This document shows, one piece after another, positions 1-6,388 of a stretch of 8,135 bases of DNA. The notes beneath the pieces are model-generated. The model was not told where the DNA came from, searched no databases, and saw only the letters and a list, made by a program, of their open reading frames with translations. This stretch comes from Bacillota bacterium (GTDB taxonomy: Bacteria; Bacillota; Clostridia; Peptostreptococcales; Anaerovoracaceae), in assembly GCA_030527065.1 (NCBI GenBank), contig JAUNBO010000083.1, positions 1-8,135 of the forward strand, written 5' to 3'. A program made the position numbers and the translations under genes. Every line of letters starts with the position of its first letter. Position 1 is the first letter of the stretch.

Positions 1-33
1 GATGACGATGACGACGAGAAAAAAGAGGACTGA
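1..33 (+). CDS. C-terminal tail of an upstream gene (partial)
   Basis: Reading frame 1 gives ten codons, DDDDDEKKED, ending in TGA at 31-33. A short run of Asp, Glu and Lys right before a stop fits the charged C-terminal tail of a soluble protein. The intrinsic terminator at 71-102, in the same orientation, supports a + strand gene ending here. Ten residues are too few to assign a family, so no function is given. A chance open stretch is possible but less likely given the terminator. Confidence 0.55.
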   Translation, partial: DDDDDEKKED

Positions 34-70
34 GGATCGCATCTGACAAAGTGAAAAAATGATCTTCATA

Positions 71-102
71 AAGAAAGAGGCTGCTGCTGCGGCCTCTTTT
101 TT
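71..102 (+). terminator. Rho-independent terminator of the upstream gene
   Basis: Perfect 8-bp arms AAAGAGGC (74-81) and GCCTCTTT (92-99) enclose a 10-base loop. The stem can extend outward through a G-U and two A-U pairs to 71-102, and the right arm runs into six T residues (97-102). It lies 38 bases after the stop codon at 31-33, so it probably ends that upstream transcript. It also falls inside the N-terminal extension that would result if the ureohydrolase were started at 59, which argues against that start. Confidence 0.85.
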
Positions 103-122
103 CTATGAAGAAAATCATTGTA

Positions 123-151
123 TTGCCAATCCTGCGGCGGTGTGCTACACT
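123..151 (+). promoter_or_regulatory. Sigma-70-type promoter of the ureohydrolase gene
   Basis: A -35 element TTGCCA (123-128) is followed after exactly 17 bp by a -10 element TACACT (146-151). TG one base upstream of the -10 (143-144) makes it an extended -10. Transcription would start near 158, giving a leader of about 57 bases before the ATG at 215. The promoter sits just after the upstream terminator, so the ureohydrolase probably begins a new transcription unit. Confidence 0.7.
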
Positions 152-214
152 TTGAGCGATGAAATTCGTACAGCGGAGTGGTTTCGAAGGAAACCGGGAA
201 GGAAGAAAGCGGAC

Positions 215-1168
215 ATGGTCAGATATGCGCCCCCAAGCGCTTCGGCGTCTCCCCGTTTTGCCGGGATCAAGACTTTTATGCGCCTGCCTTATGTTAAGAC
301 CACAGAGGATGTGGATTTTGCGGTGGTGGGCATTCCCTTCGATACAGGCTGCTGTTATAAAAACGGAGCCCGCTTCGGTCCCACGGCCATCCGGGAAGCA
401 TCCACCCTTATGCGGAATTACAGCATGAATCTGGAAATCGATCTCTTTGAGTATCTTTCCGGGGTGGACTACGGAGACCTGGACATTACCCCCGGCTACA
501 TCATGGAATCCTACCGGCAGATAGAGGAAGGGCTTCGGCCGTTCTTTGAAGCGGAGGTGACGCCGGTGGTCCTGGGAGGAGATCATTCCATCACCCTGGC
601 GGAGCTTCGGGCAGCAGCCGGGCGTTTCGGGCCCGTGGCCCTGGTGCATTTCGATTCCCATCTGGATACCTGGGACGATTACTGGGGCCAGAAATACACC
701 CACGGTACTCCCTTCCGCCGGGCCTGCGAGGAAGGGCTCATCGATACGGCCCATTCCATACAGATAGGCATTCGGGGCTCCCAATACGGCCCGGAGGACA
801 TTCAGGGCTCCAGGGACCTGGGCCTGGAGGTGCTGACTGCCAACGAGCTGCACCGGATAGGGATGGCAGAGGGCGTGAAGCGCATACGGCAGCGGACAGG
901 AAATGCAAGGGCATTCCTGAGCTTTGATATCGATTTTGTGGACCCGTCCATGGCGCCGGGCACGGGCACGATAGAGGTGGGCGGCTTCAATGGCTATGAG
1001 ACCATGACGCTGGTGCAGGGACTGCGGGACCTGAGGCTGGTGGGGATGGATCTGGTGGAGGTGCTGCCCGGGATAGACCCCTCCGGGCGGACGGCCTATA
1101 TGGCCGCAAACATCATACATGAAGTCCTTGCGGTGCTGGCGCTGCAAAAGAAGAACGGAGCCAGATAG
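215..1168 (+). CDS. Agmatinase-family ureohydrolase (arginase/agmatinase superfamily)
   Basis: A 317-residue cytosolic Mn-dependent hydrolase that would release urea from a guanidino compound; agmatine to putrescine is the commonest family reaction. Binuclear metal ligands are visible: H124 in GGDHS, D147, H149 and D151 in HFDSHLD, and D238 and D240 in SFDID. HGTPF (163-167) and the signature SFDIDFVDPSMAPG fit agmatinases and related guanidino-acid hydrolases. One oddity is TGTIEVGG (250-257), where most relatives have Pro at the Ile position (I253). The ATG at 215 was chosen because it has an AAGGAAG site at 199-205, lies downstream of the promoter at 123-151, and gives the usual 300-320 residue length. 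An in-frame ATG at 59 would place a terminator and promoter inside the coding region. Substrate is uncertain: agmatine, guanidinobutyrate, guanidinopropionate or another guanidine. The next gene encodes a MerR regulator 87 bp downstream; a functional link is unproven. Confidence 0.88.
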   Translation: MVRYAPPSASASPRFAGIKTFMRLPYVKTTEDVDFAVVGIPFDTGCCYKNGARFGPTAIREASTLMRNYSMNLEIDLFEYLSGVDYGDLDITPGYIMESYRQIEEGLRPFFEAEVTPVVLGGDHSITLAELRAAAGRFGPVALVHFDSHLDTWDDYWGQKYTHGTPFRRACEEGLIDTAHSIQIGIRGSQYGPEDIQGSRDLGLEVLTANELHRIGMAEGVKRIRQRTGNARAFLSFDIDFVDPSMAPGTGTIEVGGFNGYETMTLVQGLRDLRLVGMDLVEVLPGIDPSGRTAYMAANIIHEVLAVLALQKKNGAR

Positions 1169-1189
1169 GCGGCGATCCCTGCCGGGGAA

Positions 1190-1223
1190 GGGCGGGTCTC
1201 AGGGCCATGGCGGCGGCCCGCCC
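1190..1223 (+). repeat. GC-rich inverted repeat between ureohydrolase and merR-type gene
   Basis: Arms GGGCGGG (1190-1196) and CCCGCCC (1217-1223) are perfectly complementary across a 20-base spacer. No T-tract follows (the next bases are CGAAAATGCG), so it is not a typical intrinsic terminator. It could partly uncouple the regulator from the ureohydrolase transcript, stabilise an mRNA end, or be a chance feature of GC-rich DNA. The 87-bp gap that holds it shows no clear promoter. Confidence 0.4.
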
Positions 1224-1255
1224 CGAAAATGCGCAGACTTGAGGGGGCTGTAAAA

Positions 1256-2071
1256 ATGTTGAAAATCGGTGAATTCTCAAAAATGGCAGGCGTCACCCCC
1301 CGTATGCTGAAGTATTACGAGGAGACCGGGCTTCTCCTGCCCCGGCACATTGACGTCAGCAACGGCTACCGTTATTATGAGGCCGGTCAGCTGCTGGCCC
1401 TGGCACAGATCAAAATGCTCCAGAGCGTAGGCTTTTCCACCAGGGAAATGAGCGGCGTCATCGGTGCGGAGATCTCTTCTGAACTGCTGGCGGAAAAGAA
1501 ACAGCAGATCCTGGATAATATGCAAGGGGAGCTGGAGAAGGTGCGGCTGCTGGAGTTCTATGAGAATGCCCTGTCCAGCCTGCCCTTCAATCAGGACTAC
1601 ACCGCCGTAATAAAAGAGCTGCCGGCGGTAACGGTGGTGGCCGCCCGGCGGGTGCTGGGAAATGTGGACGAGGTGGAGGCATATATCTTTTTCGTGCTGC
1701 GGGAAGCAGAGGCCCGGGGCTACCATATGGTAACGCCCGTTTACGGGACCGTCACGTATTTTGACGAGGAATACCGCGACGAAAATATAGATTGCGAGAT
1801 CACCTTTCCCGTGGAGCGCCTGGGGCGGAAGACCTCGCTTTTCGTTGTGAAGGAAACGGAGTATGCGGAACAGGCGGTCTGCGTGCTCCACAAGGGCGGC
1901 TATCATTTCCTGAAAGATGCATACATCTTTGCCTACGACTGGATCGACAAAAACGGCTATCAGGCGGCGGCCCCTGTGCGGGAGAAGTACCTGAGCGGCA
2001 TGTGGGATATGGCGGAGAAGGAGGGGGATTACCTGACCGAGCTGCAGATCCCCATAAGAAAGAGGGGATAA
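1256..2071 (+). CDS. MerR-family transcriptional regulator with GyrI-like effector domain
   Basis: A 271-residue DNA-binding regulator. Residues 1-70 form the MerR winged helix-turn-helix (MLKIGEFSKMAGVTPRMLKY, then YYEETGLL and NGYRYYE). Residues about 78-105 look like the dimerisation coiled coil. Residues about 117-267 resemble the GyrI/BmrR-type small-molecule binding domain (KELPAVTVVAARR near its start, TELQIPI near its end); E263 may correspond to the ligand-contacting Glu of BmrR-type proteins. No metal-binding Cys cluster of the MerR/CueR/ZntR kind is seen, so an organic effector is likely. The ATG at 1256 has a GAGGGGG site at 1241-1247 and starts exactly at the conserved domain; an in-frame ATG at 1229 would add nine residues with no good site. 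It probably binds the dyad at 2153-2174 and controls the operon after it. No promoter of its own was found; it may be co-transcribed with the ureohydrolase. Confidence 0.92.
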   Translation: MLKIGEFSKMAGVTPRMLKYYEETGLLLPRHIDVSNGYRYYEAGQLLALAQIKMLQSVGFSTREMSGVIGAEISSELLAEKKQQILDNMQGELEKVRLLEFYENALSSLPFNQDYTAVIKELPAVTVVAARRVLGNVDEVEAYIFFVLREAEARGYHMVTPVYGTVTYFDEEYRDENIDCEITFPVERLGRKTSLFVVKETEYAEQAVCVLHKGGYHFLKDAYIFAYDWIDKNGYQAAAPVREKYLSGMWDMAEKEGDYLTELQIPIRKRG

Positions 2072-2083
2072 GGCCGGCAAACC

Positions 2084-2127
2084 GTCCCCCTGGCGCCCCG
2101 TGAATAATAACGCCCTCTTCGGGGGAC
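2084..2127. repeat. Inverted repeat after the regulator gene
   Basis: GTCCCCC (2084-2090) pairs perfectly with GGGGGAC (2121-2127), and inner arms GGCG (2092-2095) and CGCC (2111-2114) can extend the structure. It begins 12 bases after the regulator's stop codon and ends 22 bases before the operon's -35 element. No T-tract follows, so termination is possible but weakly supported. It may limit read-through from the regulator gene into the regulated operon. Confidence 0.4.
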
Positions 2128-2149
2128 CTGAAATCCATAAAAAAAGTGC

Positions 2150-2181
2150 TTGACCTGTACATTGGCGTACAGGTTTATACT
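2150..2181 (+). promoter_or_regulatory. MerR-type promoter with long spacer and perfect operator dyad
   Basis: The -35 element TTGACC (2150-2155) and -10 element TATACT (2176-2181) are separated by 20 bp rather than the usual 17; a 19-bp register using TTATAC is also possible. Within this interval lies a perfect inverted repeat, ACCTGTAC (2153-2160) and GTACAGGT (2167-2174), separated by six bases. A 19-20 bp spacer occupied by a dyad is the known hallmark of promoters that MerR-family activators untwist. The adjacent upstream gene encodes such a regulator. Transcription should start near 2188 and run into the phosphotriesterase-like gene at 2231. Confidence 0.9.
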
Positions 2182-2219
2182 TTAAAAAACAAAATAGCAA
2201 CACTCTTTTCAGGCAAGTC

Positions 2220-2227
2220 GGAGGTGA
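2220..2227 (+). promoter_or_regulatory. Ribosome binding site for the first operon gene
   Basis: GGAGGTGA lies three bases before the ATG at 2231; the GGAGG core is 6 bases from it. It is an almost complete anti-16S match, suggesting strong translation of the first cistron, and fixes the start at 2231. Confidence 0.75.
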
Positions 2228-2230
2228 AAC

Positions 2231-3319
2231 ATGGGCAGGATCATGACCGTTCGAGGGGAGATCGACCCCTCTCAACTGGGCTTTACCCACATTCATGAAC
2301 ACATTTTGGCGGACCTTTCCTTTTATGTAAAGGAGAATCAGGCTTTTTACCCGGAAGTGCCGGAAGAGCTGCTGAAGTTCCGGACGGAAAACATGGCATT
2401 TTTGAGAAGCGGCTTTCATGCGGTTTCCGAAGACTGTATGCGTCTGGACGATGCGGAGCTGATGACGAAGGAACTGGAAGATTTCAGGGAAGCGGGAGGC
2501 TCTTCCATAGTGGAGGTCAGCCCCTCGGGCATCCGGGGAGACATCAGGGCCCTGAAGGAGATGTCGGAAAAGAGCGGCGTGCATATCGTCGCCTGCACCG
2601 GGCTTTACGGAGAAGGCTCCTGGCCGGCGGACTGCGTAACGGCCAGCCGGGAGGAGCTGGAGGCTTTTTTTGAGAGAGAAATACAGGAGGGCATAGACGG
2701 CTCCGGCATCCGGCCGGGGATGGTAAAGATCGCCTGCAACACCATGTCGGAAACCGAGCAGCAGGCTTTGCGGGCAGGGGCGGCTGCGGCCAGACGGTCA
2801 GGACTGCCGCTGCAGGTCCACACCGGCGTGCTGCTGCCCATCGACGCCACCCATGCCATGATGGAGATCGCCCTGGCGGAGGGCCTGCCGCCGGAGCGCC
2901 TGATCATGTGCCACATGGACGCTTATGTATTTCGGGTGGAATTCATAAAGGATTATCTCCTGAACTTTGAGGAAGTCTCGAAGCTGACGCTGGAACCTAT
3001 AAAGGCCATCCTGGACCGGGGCGTCAATGTCGCCTTCGATAATTTCGGGGCTCCGGGGAACTTTGAGGCCCTGGGCTTTTTCGGCGTCTCGGATTACGAC
3101 CGGATACGGGGACTGCTGGCTCTGATCCGCCAGGGCTATTCCGGGCAGATCGTGCTGGGGACCGATTGCTACACCAAATTTTCACCGGCCCGGTATGGCG
3201 GCAACGGCTACACCCGCATTCTGAATTTTGTGGTCCCCCTCCTGGCGGAACTGGGGGTTTCGGAAGAGGCCATAGCGGACATGACGGTAAACAACCCGGC
3301 CAGGTTGTTGGCATATTAA
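2231..3319 (+). CDS. Phosphotriesterase-family metal-dependent hydrolase
   Basis: A 362-residue TIM-barrel amidohydrolase of the phosphotriesterase (PTE) family, whose members mostly hydrolyse lactones, esters or organophosphates with a binuclear metal centre. All expected ligands are visible in order: H20 and H22 in GFTHIHEH, the bridging Lys K166 in GMVKIAC, H197 in LQVHTG, H228 in MCHMD, and D312 in LGTDC. Length is normal for the family and no signal peptide is seen, so it should be cytosolic. It is the first gene after the MerR-type promoter, with a GGAGG site at 2220-2224, and lies 18 bp before the next gene. The residues predict an active hydrolase, but the substrate cannot be read from sequence. 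Given the ThDP enzyme, SDR and VOC neighbours, a lactone or ester intermediate is a reasonable guess; an organophosphate is not specially supported. Confidence 0.9.
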   Translation: MGRIMTVRGEIDPSQLGFTHIHEHILADLSFYVKENQAFYPEVPEELLKFRTENMAFLRSGFHAVSEDCMRLDDAELMTKELEDFREAGGSSIVEVSPSGIRGDIRALKEMSEKSGVHIVACTGLYGEGSWPADCVTASREELEAFFEREIQEGIDGSGIRPGMVKIACNTMSETEQQALRAGAAAARRSGLPLQVHTGVLLPIDATHAMMEIALAEGLPPERLIMCHMDAYVFRVEFIKDYLLNFEEVSKLTLEPIKAILDRGVNVAFDNFGAPGNFEALGFFGVSDYDRIRGLLALIRQGYSGQIVLGTDCYTKFSPARYGGNGYTRILNFVVPLLAELGVSEEAIADMTVNNPARLLAY

Positions 3320-3323
3320 AAGG

Positions 3324-3330
3324 AAGGAGG
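3324..3330 (+). promoter_or_regulatory. Ribosome binding site deciding a TTG start
   Basis: AAGGAGG, seven bases before TTG at 3338, is a consensus Shine-Dalgarno site. It supports TTG initiation, which makes the N-terminal VOC strand (KLKHIGIV) complete. It also shows the gene is translated independently of the phosphotriesterase-like gene. Confidence 0.75.
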
Positions 3331-3337
3331 CGCCGGA

Positions 3338-4297
3338 TTGAGTTACAAATTGAAGCACATAGGGATCGTTTCCGGGGATGTGCAGCGGAGTGCCGACCAT
3401 CAGTGCCGGGCTCTGGGCAATCAGCTGGCCGCCCGGTTTACAGGGGCGGACTACGATGTGGCCTATGTGGGCAGCGGCACGGACCTGCTGCTGGAGCTGG
3501 TGGGGAAGCCCTATGCCCCCACGCCGGACGCCTTTGCGGGGAAAGGGGCCATTGCGTACATGGGCCTGGAAACGGAGGACGCAGACGCCGCCTGCCGGGA
3601 GCTGCAAGGGAAGGGGATAGCACCGGTCTACGGGCCTGTGGATACGCCTCTGACCCGGGAGTTCGGCATTCTGGACGCCGCAGGGCTGCCCGTCCGCATC
3701 TTTGCCTATAAAGAGGGCTGCCGCCCCGGAGCACCCGGGCCCGCCCGGGAGCCGGCGGAAAACCCCCTGTCCCTGCATCATCTGTCCATGCTGATCAAGG
3801 GAGAAGATTACGAGGCGGAGCTCAGATTTTACGAAGAGCTCCTGGGCTTCCGGACCGTCACCACCTACCCGGAAAACCCGGGAGTGGTAGGGGGCTTCGC
3901 ATTTTTGGCAGACGCATTTTTTGACGGGGAAGAGCACAACGTCATGTTCGAGCTTATCTGTACCCCGGACTATGAGAAATGTCAGAGAAAGGGCATCGAT
4001 TACTCCCATGCGGGCTCCGACCCCCGGGAAATCATCTTCTTTGAAAAATACGGACCGTATTACGACCATTACTGCTATACCGCAGAGAACGGGGAGGCGG
4101 CATACCATAAGGCTGTGGAAGCCGGGGCATTGCAGGACCCGGGAGAGGCTTATCAGCCGGTGGTGGAGTTCGGCTGCTTCATCGCCTGGCTGAAGGATGC
4201 TTCCGGCAACGACATAGAGCTGATGGACGCCATAAAGGAAGACGATGTGGAAGAGCTGGCCGGCGACGGCGGCGTCTATGTGATAGAGGAGAAGTGA
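3338..4297 (+). CDS. Two-domain VOC (glyoxalase/dioxygenase superfamily) protein
   Basis: A 319-residue protein with two vicinal-oxygen-chelate regions joined by a Pro/Gly/Ala-rich linker (about 127-142). The C-terminal domain (about 143-300) has a full set of candidate metal ligands: H148 in LHHLS, E205 in FELIC, H244 in YDHYC and E294 in NDIELMD. The N-terminal domain (about 4-125) keeps H7 and E53, but the expected His and Glu of its second half are absent: the strands read AIAYMGLE and VRIFAYKE. The C-terminal domain is therefore probably catalytic and the N-terminal one structural or substrate-shaping, as in many two-domain ring-cleavage dioxygenases. The reaction may be isomerisation, epimerisation, lyase or dioxygenase chemistry; an oxygen-independent reaction would suit an anaerobe, if this is one. 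Start is TTG at 3338. It lies 18 bp after the hydrolase and 42 bp before a second VOC gene. Confidence 0.82.
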   Translation: MSYKLKHIGIVSGDVQRSADHQCRALGNQLAARFTGADYDVAYVGSGTDLLLELVGKPYAPTPDAFAGKGAIAYMGLETEDADAACRELQGKGIAPVYGPVDTPLTREFGILDAAGLPVRIFAYKEGCRPGAPGPAREPAENPLSLHHLSMLIKGEDYEAELRFYEELLGFRTVTTYPENPGVVGGFAFLADAFFDGEEHNVMFELICTPDYEKCQRKGIDYSHAGSDPREIIFFEKYGPYYDHYCYTAENGEAAYHKAVEAGALQDPGEAYQPVVEFGCFIAWLKDASGNDIELMDAIKEDDVEELAGDGGVYVIEEK

Positions 4298-4339
4298 GGA
4301 CCGGGGCGTCCGGCGGGAGCATGAAAGGAGGAACGTGCC

Positions 4340-4888
4340 ATGAGGGGAAAAGCTTATTCTCTGGTCCATCAGCTGGGCTTTGTGGTGGAAGACATAGACC
4401 GGGCCATGGAGGACCTGGGGCGGGAGTACCGGGTGGCGAAATGGTACCGGCCCGCCAACAGCACTCCGGAGGAGATGTACTACGAAGGAAAGAAAATCGA
4501 TATCCGGTCCGAGGCGGTCATCGGCTATTGCGGTAAAACGGAGATCGAGATCATCAGCTTTACCGGCGGGGACGAAAACCTGTATTCCATAGGTCTGGAG
4601 GAAAACGGGCCGGGCTTTCATCATGTGAGCTTTTTTGTGAAGGACATGGAGGCGGCCCTGAAGGAGTATGAGGCCCTGGGGTATCGCCGCACCCAGTGGG
4701 GAGTGATGACGGGGAAATCCACAGTGACCCGCTACGAGTACCTGACAAAGCCGGGACAGCTTTCCCGCTCCATCATAGAGCTCAACGAAACGAAAATGGG
4801 AAAGCGGGCCATCATCCGGGGAAGCCGGGACTGTGCCATAGGCGTGAAATTCGGCGATATGGAATTGGTAAAGGAAGTCAGCCTGTAA
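4340..4888 (+). CDS. VOC-family protein (glyoxalase/epimerase-like)
   Basis: A 182-residue protein with the paired beta-alpha-beta-beta-beta layout of the VOC superfamily. Candidate metal ligands are H10 in LVHQLGF, E70 in IEIIS, H95 in GFHHVSFFV and E147 in IIELNE, the H-E-H-E set of glyoxalase I and methylmalonyl-CoA epimerase type enzymes. The N-terminal half also shows the usual DIDRAMEDLG helix. It is longer than a methylmalonyl-CoA epimerase (roughly 140 residues), with an extra C-terminal part after about residue 152. Translation starts at ATG 4340 after AAAGGAGG (4324-4331). It follows the two-domain VOC gene and precedes the transporter by 24 bp. Probably a metal-dependent isomerase, epimerase or lyase in the same pathway; the substrate is unknown. 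Confidence 0.82.
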   Translation: MRGKAYSLVHQLGFVVEDIDRAMEDLGREYRVAKWYRPANSTPEEMYYEGKKIDIRSEAVIGYCGKTEIEIISFTGGDENLYSIGLEENGPGFHHVSFFVKDMEAALKEYEALGYRRTQWGVMTGKSTVTRYEYLTKPGQLSRSIIELNETKMGKRAIIRGSRDCAIGVKFGDMELVKEVSL

Positions 4889-4912
4889 TAAAAGAGTGAA
4901 AGGAGCTTCAAA

Positions 4913-6376
4913 ATGAATGAGAATCAACCGAAACCCGTGGGGAATCTCAACGAGCTTACCGTAGAAGAACGGGAGCTGGGCGCCAAGCCCATAGGAAAGC
5001 TGGTCCCCCTTTACTGCCTGCCGTTGATCCTGGGCAGCTTTATCGTGGGCTTCCAATTGGTGGTGGACTGCGTTATCCTGGCCACCGGCGTTTCCCTGGA
5101 AGCCCTGGCCGCCATCGGTATTTTGTTTCCTTATTTTCTGATCATGGCAGCCCTTTACGACTTCATGGGCCCCGGCGGTGCGGCCCTGATCACCTTTGAG
5201 ATGGGCAAGGGCAACTTCGATAAAGCGAGAAAAGCCTGTGCCAATTCCATTTTGTACTGCTTCGTGATCTGCGCCGTCATAGCCATCTTGTCTTACATTT
5301 TCAAGGACGCCGTTATCTGGGGGCTGGGGGCTTCGGAGGAACTCTATGCAGATGCGGTGGCTTTCCTGAACATCTTTCTGGCCTTCTTCCCCTTCATGAC
5401 CACCGGCGTGGTGGTCTATTTCTGTGCCAGAGCCGCAGGCAAGCCCCTGATGAGCGCCGTATTCAACATCATCCCGCCCATCCTGGCCATGGTGATCGAG
5501 TACTATGTGGTCTTTGGCCTGGGCTTCGGCATAGAAGCCTCGGCCCTCTGCGCCATCGTGGCCCTTTGCCCGAATATGCTGCTGCTGCTCTGGTTCCTGT
5601 TCAGCAAGGGCAACATGCATCTGAAGGCTTCCGATTTCAAGGTCGACTGGGGAATCATCCGGCAGATCTCCGTGCTGGGCTTTCCTTCCTGCACCCTGCA
5701 GCTGTTCTATGCCATCGTCATGGTCTTCGCGGCCAACATCCTGGCGAGCCTGGGGGCCAGCGTGGAGCATTATGCCGCCTACAGCATCATCGACGCATAC
5801 ATCTATTATTTCCTGACCTTCATCGTGTTCGGCTTTGGCCTGGGCATTCAGCCCATCGTCAGCTTCAACTACACCCGTTCCCATGCAAGGACCTTCCAGA
5901 CCCTGAAAATCACCTATGTGGCGGGAATCGTCACGCTGGTGGTCTTTACAGGGCTCCTTTACATAGGCATGGACGGCATCACCGGATTGCTGGGAGTGCT
6001 GAACGCCACGCCGGGCTATGAGGAATACCTGGGCAAGGCCATAGGCCTGTATATCTGGGGCATTCCCGTTCTGACCATCACCACTACCACGGCCTTCTTC
6101 CTGCAGGCGGCGGAGCGGGCCTGGCCCGCCACGCTGATCATCTTTGTCCGGGCCTTCGTCTTTACCGTGCCCATGCTCTACATCATGACAGGCATTATGG
6201 GGATAGACGGGCTCTGGGTGGCCTTCCCCATGGCGGAGGTGCTGTCGGCGGTCTTTGCCCTGGCGGTGCTGAGATGGCAGATCAAGAAGATAAAAGCAGA
6301 GGGCGAAGTGGAGCGGATCGCCGAAGAAGCGGCGGCGGTGGCGGCGGCGGAAGCGCCGGAACCGCAAGCGGAATAG
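4913..6376 (+). CDS. MATE-family multidrug/metabolite efflux transporter
   Basis: A 487-residue polytopic inner-membrane protein with about 12 hydrophobic segments between residues 30 and 455. MATE hallmarks occur in both halves: GPGGAALITFEMGKGN (86-101) after the second segment, and GFGLGIQPIVSFNY (307-320) at the matching place in the second half. Members exchange H+ or Na+ for cationic or amphipathic organic compounds. Residues about 459-487 form a charged then Ala/Glu-rich cytosolic tail with no TM character. Start ATG 4913 has AAAGGAG at 4899-4905. The transporter sits inside an enzyme operon, 24 bp after a VOC gene and 12 bp before the SDR gene, so it probably exports the operon's substrate or a harmful intermediate. 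MerR-GyrI regulators commonly control drug exporters, which fits the proposed regulator. Uptake instead of export cannot be excluded. Confidence 0.92.
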   Translation: MNENQPKPVGNLNELTVEERELGAKPIGKLVPLYCLPLILGSFIVGFQLVVDCVILATGVSLEALAAIGILFPYFLIMAALYDFMGPGGAALITFEMGKGNFDKARKACANSILYCFVICAVIAILSYIFKDAVIWGLGASEELYADAVAFLNIFLAFFPFMTTGVVVYFCARAAGKPLMSAVFNIIPPILAMVIEYYVVFGLGFGIEASALCAIVALCPNMLLLLWFLFSKGNMHLKASDFKVDWGIIRQISVLGFPSCTLQLFYAIVMVFAANILASLGASVEHYAAYSIIDAYIYYFLTFIVFGFGLGIQPIVSFNYTRSHARTFQTLKITYVAGIVTLVVFTGLLYIGMDGITGLLGVLNATPGYEEYLGKAIGLYIWGIPVLTITTTTAFFLQAAERAWPATLIIFVRAFVFTVPMLYIMTGIMGIDGLWVAFPMAEVLSAVFALAVLRWQIKKIKAEGEVERIAEEAAAVAAAEAPEPQAE

Positions 6377-6388
6377 GGGGCGTGTGAA

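Noticed and set aside
59..214. N-terminal extension of the ureohydrolase from ATG 59
   Set aside because: Contains an intrinsic terminator and a promoter, has no convincing ribosome binding site, and adds 52 residues atypical of the family.
1229..1255. Nine-residue N-terminal extension of the MerR-type regulator
   Set aside because: The ATG at 1256 has a better-placed GAGGGGG site and begins exactly at the conserved MerR winged-helix sequence.
2188..2230. Possible riboswitch or attenuator in the operon leader
   Set aside because: The leader is only about 43 bases and AT-rich, with no stable hairpin or known riboswitch core seen.
1277..2584. 435-residue open reading frame on the minus strand
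   Set aside because: Antisense to the regulator and the start of the hydrolase, and spanning the regulated promoter. It has no domain features and is explained by the same codon bias.
3166..3711. 181-residue + strand frame overlapping the hydrolase and VOC genes
   Set aside because: Out of frame with two motif-bearing genes, Gly/Arg-rich composition typical of frame-shifted GC-rich sequence, no family match recognised.
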